Of a stretch of 64,000 nt of DNA, positions 54,913 through 64,000 are shown in pieces; the stretch's first letter is position 1; every line of letters starts with the position of its first letter. Below the pieces are notes generated by a model. The model saw nothing but the letters and a program-made list of their open reading frames with translations, had not been told where the DNA came from and ran no database searches. This DNA comes from Cristatella mucedo (taxonomy: Eukaryota; Bryozoa; Phylactolaemata; Cristatellidae), in assembly GCA_009760855.2 (NCBI GenBank), contig WPIO01000001.1:9420001-9484000 (forward strand), in the 5' to 3' direction. The position numbers and the translations under genes are program-made.

Positions 54913-57900
54913 CTAGGTGTCAGCCCTGATATCATCAATTTTTAGTATCATTTTGCAGACCTGGACTGCTAACAGTATCTGTGCTCGCTTAGATGATAGT
55001 GTTTCGAGGACATGCTGTTCCTTCATGTCTGTAAAACATGTAACAGCAAACTCATCTGCAATGCTTCAGGAGAATGTATGGATGCCAATCTTTATGACCA
55101 GGATATTAAAGCCATAAATGCAGATATTGGCTTTGCAACCAAATCTTAGGCAACCGTGGCTAATTTTGCATGCTGTCTGGCCAGGCCGAACCGTATATAG
55201 TTCAGCTGGAATTAGGCATGCTGTGGCACTTGATTATGGATTTTGCACAACTAATGACTCAATAAGTAGCAATTTATACTGGCTTACCATTTGTACCAAC
55301 ACTTAGGCAGTCAATTCCCAAATAAGGATTGTTCTCTTTAAGCTGTCGTGACTTAACATCAGCCAAGGTATTAATTGGAGCCAAACCACTGTTCTCAGCA
55401 AGAGCTAAAGGTATCGCCTCTAGTGCATCAGCAAATGCTCGCATTGCATACTGCTCGGTGGTTGAGACCTACAAATAAACACCAAAAGTAAGTAATGAAG
55501 TATAAACACCGCGAAACTGAATTAGATGCAATGGCTTACTGTACCTTGTCAGCTTCTTTGGCTACCGCCAGAGAACAAGAGATTTCTGCTGAGCCACCAC
55601 CGTAAACAATACGATTGTCGATAACTATATTCCTAATTACGCAGAGTGCATCGTGGATACTTCTCTTAGCTTCCTCTACAATCTACAACAATCGAACCGA
55701 TAGCAGTAGTAACTAAAGACTCAGCATTCCGCATGGATCTGAATACGCGAACAGTATGTATGGTAGCCAACATTGATGACAAGTGTTGTACACAGATGCC
55801 ATAATGCAAACTCAGGTAATTCTGCGACCCAAGTTTCTGGCAACCAAGGTTGATTTTGCATGCTGTCTGGCCAGGCCAAACCATATTAGGCTTAGCTGGA
55901 ATTAGGCATGCAGCAGTAAAGTATACAATCGAATGTATGGACAAACGTACCATCTTGTTACCTCCGCGCAAGAATATGGTGACAGCTCTGGAGTTTTTGC
56001 ATTCTTCAATGACCAGCATTCTTTCTTTAGTAGTACCAAATGTTAGCTCTCTGACAATACCCGCATGACCCAATTTCTCAGGTGTCAATTCTGAGAACTT
56101 GGGAACAATGCGACCACCGGTTGCAATGGCGATGAGCTACAAAAAGAATTGCCATTGTCAACTGTTACAAACGGTATAGCATATAAAAGATCCACGGCGT
56201 TGCAAAGCACTGAGTTAGCGATGCATTGACTAAAACTTTGCCAGTGTTCCGGTAGTAACTGAACTATAGGCACCTATTTATTAAAAAAAGGTTTACACCG
56301 ACGGCCATAAGCTTTGCCACAGCCATCTTAACTATAGCCACCTACTCGACTATTGCTACCACAAGGACCAAACAAGTCAAATTTGTGCCAAAATAATCAG
56401 CCAAACAAACGATCTATCTACGTCATAGCCGTAGGCCACGAGCTAGAAGCACTAATGCTAGTAGGATGTGGCTCTTCCCGATTACCGATCACTCTGCTAT
56501 TGGGGTTGTCAAGGACTCTTCGGGTCACGTTCCATGAGCCTTCTCACTATAGCTGAAAATCGTGCAGGCCGCATAGGAATGTTTCAGGATTCGCAGGTTG
56601 CCAACTTCATTAATTATGCGCACAGCCTGCTACAAATCCTTTGAACACATTCACTGATCCGGACCAGAACATCACAGTACCTAGCAAGCAATCATTATTT
56701 ATGCTTCATTATTTCTTCGTCAAATGTAGAATCAATCTTAGAAGTTTCCATAAATGACGAGCTTACTTTATTCAGCAAATAAGACTTGCCTCATATCTTT
56801 GATGGTCCTGTGGTGTCTACTCAAGACTTGCTTCTTTTGGCCTACGCCAGTAAGGAGCTTTCTTTGCTACCCTTGCCAGGAGCATGTATCCATCGAGCCT
56901 TTGCCTCACCATCAGCAAGCTGAGGATAGTGCAAGTGCCAAGTTCAAACGCTTCGGTATGGACTAGAACCGGTGCACTTCGGGCCTTTAGACACACTTTT
57001 GACTGTGCGTGTGCCAAGATGCAGGCCGGTTCTTCACTGTGCCCAGCACGGACATTTTTCTAACGTTATATCCGATAGCTTATCAGTTGTACCTAGCTTC
57101 CGGGAGAGCACAGTTGCTAACTTTCTCAAAATGGTCAGACCCTAGCTGGCTCTCCACGAACTTCGCAAGGGGCCTCTCTTTGTCATGGCTGCTAGTACTG
57201 AAAGCAAGCATCGGTAAGCTATGCCGGCCTCAATAAAAGTATCTGGGTGTCTGCCACATGTACCGTGTGTGCAGCCGTGGCAAGTATGTCACTTTCTATA
57301 AGATTAATGACACCTGCAAATGTAACACTGTGTGGCAGCAATGTTGAAATGTTAAAAAGTAAGACTAATTTGCATGCAACCAAATTTTTATAGCAATACC
57401 GTGAGTCACTCCGACAGGTGAGAGAGGTAACCTAACCACTTCCAGATGGAAGCCCAACCGGCTATCGGTAAAGGAGCTATCTGGTTGCCAAAGGGCTAAA
57501 ATAGGACGACTTCTGGGCCTCCACCGTTCAGCACTCAGCCGTCCCCCTGAGCAATAAGTTAGACCTAAACACTCATTGATAGCAGATGAACGAAACAAAA
57601 CTTACGGCCGCTAGCATGTATCGACCGTATTAGCAGGAGGCCAAGTGTGGCAAAACTTAATGCAGCTAGTGTAAATGATACCAACCTCAATTTCAGGCCC
57701 ACCGACCCATCTGACAGCTGGCAGTTTGTTCTGCAGGAGTAAGTGATTTGCCTCATCATCGAAGCCCCATTGGCAGATCACCAAATTTGCACCAGTGGCT
57801 TTAACCTGCAAAGCACAAGAAGCCGAGTCCACAATAAAAGTAAAGTTAAGCTCATTTAACAGCCTTGTTTATATAGCAGCAGAAGAGCCTTCACGGTTAT

Positions 57901-60900
57901 CACCACTGCTTGCAGTGGAAAATAAAGGATCGACCACAGCAGGACTAGAACCCTTGACCTAGGTCGTAAACAGCGAGCCCGTTACCTCCTAAGCAAAGAC
58001 GGAGGGGGGAGGGAGGCAATAAGCAGTACTATACATTCGTACGTACATCAGAATCAATAGTACATTGCTAAGCATCAAAATGTTGCTAGTCTTAAATGAA
58101 AGTCTATGCAGCAATATTCTTAATGAGCTGGTTTGGTCTAGCGGTTAAGGTGCTCGCTTCGACCAAGGTCTGACTGAGGTCGTGGGCTCGAGCCCCGAGG
58201 CATATGTGAAGCGCCTGAATAGAGATTAAGTTCTCTTAGGACGCTATATAAATGAATTATATATATATTTTTAATGCATATTCAGCCAGTTAGTCCAAAC
58301 TGCTGTGGCAACAGCAAAGATACGAAAATAATCACATTGATGCTACATCTAGAGTTAAAAAAGTTGGAGGAAATCAGATGAGGGTTCCTGCAGGTGAGAA
58401 GTATTTTCGCAAAGTCAATTCAGAGCAAAAATTACAACAGGGCAGCTTTAACTGTCAATAAAAGACAAAAGTTTCTCACCTGGCTAACCATCTCTTCGAA
58501 CTTTTGCTTTTCATATTCTCTCAGTTTCTTGAAATCTTCCACTGATGTAACGTCCAGTTTATGCTTAGTTTTGGGTTTTGGAGGCTCGAACGGACAAGTT
58601 AGGATGGCAATCTTGGCATCATGGACAGACTGCAAAAGCCGACAAAACCTGATAAACAACAAGCAGACGAAGCAAAGCTGGGACTAGATTCATCAAGGCT
58701 GTAAATGCATAACCAAAGAAGGATCGATGCATGACCGTGCTGTTTATTGATTCAAATAGCTAGCTGTTCATCCTCACTTCGTTCTACGTCTGCTCTGACG
58801 TGCAGTTGTCACCTAACTTAACACTTGAGAAGGCTGTGGTAGTGCATCACAATAGCTATCCGAGGACACTACCTCTGCACTCCCACTTGAAGTAGTTTTC
58901 TTGCACAGCCAAATCAGTTAGAATGCTGGTGCTGTGCAATTGTATGGCACCCCACAGAACGTAGTTTGATGGGACAGCAGTTATTTTCTACAAGTGATCT
59001 GAATGGGTGAAAGTAAATGAAGCAAGGTATAAATGTGAAGTGCTTAAAAAAAGAAATAAGTTCTCTAGGGGCTCTATACAAAATTATTTTTATTTTAGTC
59101 AGCATGAATCTCATAAGTAAATTTTGAGCAAAGGCACAACAGGGATATTATTTCGAGGGAACTAGGGCTACAGTACTTGCGATCGGAAGCAACGTTTCTA
59201 CTTCCACTACTCGCGAAAAAGAAGCCGACTCTTTCCTTCCTACAATCTTCTTGCTTGAAAGACCTGTTACTCACTGTGACATAACTCCCAATAATAAAAA
59301 AAGCACGAAAAGCCTATATGTACAGCACTATAAATCAGGTGGCACAGCGAGTTGGATTAGGCTACATAGCTGCAAGAGATAATGCCGACCGCTATACACG
59401 AGCCCAGCTAGCAGGTAGTCAATGCTCTGTAAGCAAACCACCCAATTAAAGATGTGTACACTAAACAGCAACTCTACATACAATCTGAGCAAAATGAACT
59501 ACAGACGTAGCCCATCCACGTCCTGCTCAAAGGTGCACATAGATCGAAGTAGACCAAATGGTAAAACTAAGCAAGATTCACAATAATAACCAAAACGTAG
59601 CCACGAAATGGTAACCACAAACCTTTGGCATCTGTGGATGACTCATATCTTTATCGACAATGACACCCCGAACAAGCATGGAGTCCTCCAGCTTTCCGCC
59701 AACCTTGCCTTCAACCTTGATAAGCTCGAAATCGACATCCTTTCTATCCAAGTCGGCAACTGCCAGGATAGCATGAACTGCTATTTCAGCCATTTGGCGA
59801 TGACACCGATTGACTCTGCCTCAAACAACACATCAAATCATTACATACGATAACCAGGTAAGCAAGTGCTCTTCCTTAACTGTATTGTAGCACAGCACGA
59901 CGCTACATTCGCAAAAAATATAAACTCATTATTACTGTTTACTACATGCACACAAGACAAACTAGCGGCTAAGTAACATGAGGCAAGCTAACCGTGAGCC
60001 ATAACAATGGTTCGATATCAAAGCTTACAATGAGCAGATACGGGTAGATAAGGAAGGGTTCTCAGATGGCACTGTATATAAAATGCTCAAAGTTCACGGT
60101 AAGAATGCATGCAGATGGCATTTACAAGCATGTTCCTAATTCAGAATATCTTTTCAAAGCAGTCTAAAAAATAGCTTACATTTTTGAGCCTAGAGTTGTC
60201 ATGGCAGTTTTAATTAATGGCTCAAGATTGGTAAGGCTGGCATCGAACCGATCACATATTGTGTCCAGATGAGAGACTGCAATTTTTGCAGCCATTTCAT
60301 AGCCGTCTGCAATTCGTATGGGATGAATGCCTTTGTCGAGTAAGTCCTCAGCCTGCTCCAGCAGTGCACCCGCAAGAACTACAAATATACTGCATACTTG
60401 CATTTGCAGACAAACTGCCTTCAATTTCAAGTTCTACAGAGCAATTTTCCAACTAATCATATTCAGTATTTAGTCAGTGGGTGCAAGCACACAGGCACGC
60501 ACACAGCCAGGAACTTACCCACTACTCCAGTGGTACCATCACCGATTTCATCATCCTGTGACTGAGACAGCTGGACCATAAGTTTTGCAATTTGGTGATC
60601 GACGTCCATCATCTTCAGTATTGTTGCACCATCATTTGTAACAGTTACATCGCCATCACTTGAAACCATCATTTTATCCAAACCTTTGGGTCCAAGCGAT
60701 GAGCGAAGTATGCTGGCAACAGACTTTGCTGCCAATATGTGGGACTAAAAAGGTCAACGATAGAAACCACACTGCCAAGCACTGCCCGTCTTCAGTTCAA
60801 ACATCAACTATAGGCATGAGCAGAAATAGATTAGTGATTTTGTAAATTAGATCAAGTCCAAAACTGCAGCTTCATACAGTGATATTTTAAGCAGACCTAC

Positions 60901-62304
60901 ATGGTACATATTAAGAAATCAGATATACATTCAACAAGGATATCATACATTGCACAAGTAGTAGATATACGTCTGCATGTTCAAATTGTGATCGCTGTGG
61001 CTTGCAGACAGTCCCGGTGCAACGAAAGGTATCTGAAGCACTAATTCAACCCTACAGGGTTAACTTAGCGACAGATGATCCATAGGATGCATCCTTGCCA
61101 ATAGGGGGTTAACTGTACCAGTGAACAGCTGATATATGCACATGAGCTTGGCTCCAACCACACATTCATGAGGTAACAGTTGGATACAGCCAAACCACGG
61201 GAGAGCAACTGAGGGCGCAGAAGCATCAAGGTAAAGAGTGAGAAGTACCACCCTGCTGTCAGAATGGATCAGGAATCTGGCAGTATCTGATTTGTAGGTG
61301 CATGTCATATGGACTCAGCCACAACCAAGTTCTCATGGGACAAATGGCAGAGCAAATCAACAATAAAAATTGGTCATGCTTGAAATAACAAGTTGTGTGG
61401 GCTATTTAGGCAAAGCTGCAAATCAGAAAGTTTTCAGCCGACTACAATTGTATCTGCTAGGAGGTTCAAGCCTCAATTTCGCTTCATTCAGGGCGATGCG
61501 AGTAAATTTTCTAACTAGCCACACATTTTTTGACCCAACTGAAAACATTGCGTAAGAGAGAATGTTTGAGAACAAGGTGCGCGATTTGAAGCGCCGGTTC
61601 TGCATGTGTCATAACACCGATGTGTAGCTCTTTGCTGTCTTCATTTTAGCATGATACATGGAGGCTGCTTTTAAGTCGGGCAAATCTTAAGTCCACCGCA
61701 AGCATGACTTCGTTGGAGGCTATGAGAACAAGCTAGCATCGTAGCCAACGACACTAGCTCCATTTTTGACGCTTGACAGTGCAGCTACCACTGAACCGAG
61801 TTTATGAGGCGCAACGCAAGAAAGCTTCTCCAATAGAACCTAATTTCGGCACGCAAGGCAGGGGGCTAACTCATGGCCGTAATACCTCGATGCCCACTGT
61901 CCACTGCAGTAAAACTCATGAACAGCATGGCGCACAACGGGTAATCATTCGTGTGTGAAGGGTAAGTACGTAATTATGGATGGGAGCTGAAACCGTAATA
62001 AATGCGACGCTACAGAGAAAAGGTAGCGGTAAAAATGGCGACCGGGGCAACCAGCTATGCTGTTAGAAACAAAAGAATCGACTATGCAGTAACTCAAGCC
62101 AAGCTCGCCTCGCGAACGTAGCAGGGGGGCTCAAGGCACAGGCTGCGGGCCGATTTTTCCTTGGCAAGCCGAGAGCCAAGTGAGAATTCTGCCGCTGACC
62201 TTGTGAGCCTGCAATCCATGCAATCGCGTCTTTCGGTCTTGGTCCTTGAGTATTATGAAAGGGCGGCCGTACTCATCAAACGCTAGCGTCCCGACGGCAG
62301 CCAT
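54913..62304 (-). CDS. CCT5: T-complex protein 1 subunit epsilon (CCT5)
   Basis: Ten exons on the minus strand, all with GT-AG junctions in frame: 62304-62200, 60744-60519, 60378-60180, 59815-59623, 58629-58480, 57805-57686, 56136-55951, 55682-55545, 55468-55288 and 55028-54913. They give 537 aa, close to the family's roughly 540. The start [16 protein letters not shown] is typical of CCT5. The equatorial nucleotide-binding motifs are [11 protein letters not shown] (about residues 68-78), GDGTTG (about 103-108), YGGGSAE (about 420-426) and GID (about 490-492). The apical, substrate-contacting part lies in exons 4-6 and contains KVEGKVGG and [16 protein letters not shown]5 is one of eight paralogous subunits of the cytosolic TRiC/CCT chaperonin that folds actin, tubulin and WD40 proteins by ATP hydrolysis. 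No disabling change is seen, so the gene looks functional. Confidence 0.97.
55138..55222 (-). repeat. intronic repeat, CCT5 intron 9
   Basis: A core containing GCATGCCTAATTCCAGCT and GGCCTGGCCAGACAGCATGC (minus strand) is shared with the segment at 55838-55912 in intron 7. Similarity extends upstream (plus strand) over a GTATGGATGCCAATCTTTAT-like stretch. The introns are 259 bp and 268 bp. Confidence 0.8.
55838..55912 (-). repeat. intronic repeat, CCT5 intron 7
   Basis: The partner of the 55138-55222 segment, in the same orientation. The two are separated by two exons and share about 85% of positions in the core by eye. Confidence 0.8.
56137..57685 (-). other. CCT5 intron 6, nothing recognised
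   Basis: No repeat or exon-like structure identified. Confidence 0.4.
57849..57995 (-). mobile_element. SINE1 copy in CCT5 intron 5
   Basis: The minus strand has a degraded A-box side, TTCTAGTCCTGC (mutated B box), central TGCAAGCAGTGGTGATAACC and a GGCTGTTAAATGAG end. It lies in the same orientation as the gene. Confidence 0.75.
58125..58278 (+). mobile_element. SINE2 copy in CCT5 intron 5
   Basis: The fullest SINE2 in the window: GAGCTGGTTTGGTCTAGCGG (A box), GGGCTCGAGCCCC (B box), AAGCGCCTGAATAGAGATTA, AGTTCTCTTAGGACGCTATA, AAATGAA and an A/T tail. It is antisense to CCT5. Confidence 0.88.
59027..59100 (+). mobile_element. LINE-B/SINE2-type 3' end in CCT5 intron 4
   Basis: GTGAAGTGCTTAAAAAAAGA, AATAAGTTCTCTAGGGGCTC, TATACAAAATTATTTTTATT. 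Only the terminus is present. Confidence 0.6.
60745..62199 (-). other. CCT5 intron 1, nothing recognised
   Basis: No recognised repeat or alternative exon. Confidence 0.4.
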
Positions 62305-62504
62305 TCTCAGGAGTGCAGCGCTGCGGCCTGCCCAGATGCTTCACGATTTTCCTTTCTATCGGACGCCGGTGTTTCACAATGAAAGATGGCTTCTTCCACG
62401 CGTCTCGCGAACTCTCGTTTAACGCGGTGAGCCGCCGGGCTTAGCAACGGATAACCGGAAGGTAACCGGTAGGCGTGTGCGCTCGGGTTATCGTTTGCTC
62501 TTTG
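62305..62504. promoter_or_regulatory. divergent CCT5 / TEX49-like promoter
   Basis: The two start codons are separated by exactly 200 bp. The interval contains YY1-like AAGATGGC (62383-62390), ETS-type ACCGGAAGG (62454-62462), and AGCAAC (62443-62448) plus GGTAAC (62461-62466), which resemble RFX half-sites. There is no TATA box. A CpG-rich bidirectional promoter is the natural reading. RFX-type sites would suit the ciliary gene, but half-sites of six bases are weak evidence. Confidence 0.5.
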
Positions 62505-62981
62505 ATGGCGTTCTTCGGTTTAACCCAACTTGGTTACCAGAACCCCATACGACAGTCCGTGAGTAGGCCCGATTTCTCAGCTGAGGAACTACATATTCGG
62601 GAGCAGAAACCAGGTGGAACCGACATAGTTCCTCTGCCGCCAATTCGAGGCTACGTCCCTCCGAAGAGGTCTACGATCCCGATTAATCAAACATCGCAAT
62701 ATGGACCCGGCCCAGACTCTTCGTGGGTAGAGTACATGCGTCTACGGACAAAGCACTGCCGAAATCCCGCGGGTAAATTTATCAATGCTCATTAGCGCTA
62801 GCTCAACATTTGCATTGCGCCCGGCGGAACTGGCGACAGCGTTTGCACTGCATTCTGCAGACCTTCAGCAGACGTTTAGAATACCACCTGCAACTTCCCA
62901 GGACTACGGCTACCTTGTGAGAGAGAAGGACGACTGGGCCTACGTCCCCAGATTCGTTCACGTCAATAGCGAAATGACAAG
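62505..62981 (+). CDS. TEX49/SPMIP11-like sperm microtubule inner protein, partial
   Basis: Exon 1 is 62505-62772 and starts MAFFGLTQLGYQNPIRQS, like the MAFFxLxLLGYQN start I recall for the TEX49 (SPMIP11) family. It continues IVPLPPIRGYVPP and YVEYMRLRTKHC-like sequence. An 88-bp intron (donor GTAAAT, acceptor TTCTGCAG) leads to exon 2, 62861-62981. Exon 2 contains FRIPPATSQDYG, a WAYVPRFVHVNSEMTR block corresponding to the conserved family C-terminal part, and a strong AG|GTGAGC donor. About 129 codons are visible. The last exon is not identified: a candidate acceptor at 63023 gives only a dozen weak residues. The family acts inside axonemal doublet microtubules of sperm flagella. Confidence 0.65.
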
Positions 62982-63478
62982 GTGAGCCCACAGGTTAATA
63001 TTTTCGCCGCGCCGGGAGATGACAGCTGTTTCATCTGCGAGTGGTATCAACCACTCGGATTTTAAGTAAAAAAGGCGATGATGAACGCTTGCTTTCTCAA
63101 GTTAGTTTGTCGGTTCCGTTAGATGCACGATCTTTTCTAGAGAGTTCCGTAGAGAACCCGACGGGTGCGATTCTCGGAAACGTAGAAAATACGTGCAAAA
63201 ATTACCATTTCTCATTACGGAAAAAATATGGGTGACCGCGGCTTTTCCAGGTTTCCGTAAAGCGCTTGCGTCATAGGACCGACTGCATTGCGGCTGCTTT
63301 GGCGATACTCCTTACCTGCAGAACTCTCTGCCGTCCCAACTGGCTGAAGATAAGAGTTCCTTTTAATCTTCGTATGCGAACTCATACAGAAAGATAGAGC
63401 TACTCTAAGAGCAGATCAAAGTACACTCCACTGTCCAATCGTATGCAGTTTTGTGTGCATGCGATCGCTTGCACATAT
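62982..63478. other. downstream intron/unassigned
   Basis: Probably intron of the TEX49-like gene. No convincing terminal exon recognised. Confidence 0.35.
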
Positions 63479-63690
63479 ATAGTCGACCCTCGTTTATCGC
63501 GGTTAATCCGTTCCAGACTCTACCTCGATATGTGAATTTCCGCGAAGTAGGATTATATTTATAAATCAAATATTTTTGTAGTTGGAGCATTTAAAACCTA
63601 TTCGCGACCCTTTAAATACGGCTTTAGCACTATTTGAGCCCTGTGGATATAAAATAACACCATAATGGTCACCATTACACTTGTAATGGT
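63479..63690 (+). mobile_element. mariner/Tigger-like nonautonomous element, one end
   Basis: It starts AGTCGACCCTCGTTTATCGC, GGTTAATCCGTTCCAGAC and continues with GTGAATTTCCGCGAAGTAGG, GAGCATTTAAAACCTATTCGCGACC. I recognise this as the conserved end of a widespread family of Tc1/mariner-superfamily repeats in animals. It is cut at about 63690 by the SINE1 insertion. A 10-bp hairpin (63669-63692) lies at the junction. Confidence 0.55.
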
Positions 63691-63871
63691 GAGCCGTGAT
63701 GGCTCACTAGGTAAGGTGGTTGCTTTTCACGACCTCGGCCCCGAGGTTGTGGGTTCGAATGCTGCAGTGGTTGATTCTTTATCGCCACTGCAAGTGGTGG
63801 TGATAGCCTTAAAGGCTCTTCTGTCGCTGTACAAAAGATGCTGTTGAATCAGCTAGTATTATTATTATTAT
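63691..63871 (+). mobile_element. SINE1 copy with (ATT)n tail
   Basis: GTGATGGCTCACTAGGTAAG, B-box variant GGTTCGAATGC, central TGCAAGTGGTGGTGATAGCC, end GTTGAATCAGCTAGTATT and (ATT)n. It is well preserved and inserted in or next to the mariner-like element. Confidence 0.88.
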
Positions 63872-64000
63872 TACTATTTACCAATATATTAGTCAGAATG
63901 AGAGAAAGTAAAGCAGATTAGACGTTAAAAATATCATATTATTATCGTACATTTAATTATACGCACACATGAAGTTCTTACACTTGGATGGTAAAACAGT
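63872..64000. other. no recognisable feature
   Basis: AT-rich end of the window. Confidence 0.4.

Noticed and set aside
58125-58200. Possible functional tRNA gene
   Set aside because: A and B boxes are present, but no complete cloverleaf or acceptor stem exists. The sequence continues into a LINE-type tail, so it is SINE2.

Overview
This is metazoan nuclear DNA, probably from an invertebrate or basal deuterostome. The evidence is spliced genes with GT-AG introns, a classical TATA/Initiator promoter, CR1/L2-type non-LTR retrotransposons with microsatellite tails, tRNA-derived SINEs, a hAT (ZMYM1-like) transposase fossil, an R2-type LINE fragment and mariner/Tigger-like termini. There is nothing bacterial. 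The species cannot be named from the sequence alone. CpG is abundant in the first third, so that part is not strongly CpG-depleted.

Layout. 1-5 kb: gene-poor sequence passing into GC- and CpG-rich DNA with minisatellites and near-perfect inverted repeats. 5-10 kb: AT-richer DNA with decayed LINE and SINE pieces and a 90-bp (TC)n. 10-21 kb: GC-rich again, with a 590-bp (CA)n composite satellite, an R2-like LINE fragment, a CGG/GGC tract, a 450-bp CT-rich compound repeat and several 17-18-bp stem-loops. It also holds a well-formed promoter (three CCAAT motifs, TATA at 17455, Initiator near 17483) and a predicted spliced gene beginning MGKLYSNFDNLL at 17568. I do not recognise that gene. 21-50 kb: almost entirely transposon debris. 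Two LINE families (here 'A' and 'B'), two SINE families ('SINE1' and 'SINE2'), a hAT element and a foldback MITE are repeatedly nested and inverted.

50-63 kb: three conserved genes. SEM1/DSS1 (+, three exons, 72 aa) and CCT5 (-, ten exons, 537 aa) are both complete, and every junction can be placed with frame kept. They converge tail to tail with predicted overlapping 3' UTRs. CCT5 is divergent, head to head, from a TEX49/SPMIP11-like sperm-axoneme gene (+), and the two start codons lie 200 bp apart. Thus a proteasome-lid/BRCA2-partner protein, a cytosolic chaperonin subunit and a ciliary protein sit within 13 kb. The two housekeeping promoters share ETS-type ACCGGAA motifs.

Most interesting points: the unrecognised MGKLYS gene with a possible N-myristoylation signal; a shared sequence segment in CCT5 introns 7 and 9; the shared 3' end of SINE2 and LINE B, which points to a SINE/LINE partnership; four inverted repeats with 17-18-nt arms in the GC-rich domain; and a SINE1 copy split by a 78-bp AT-rich insert flanked by a 21-bp duplication. 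I found no clear new multigene system.
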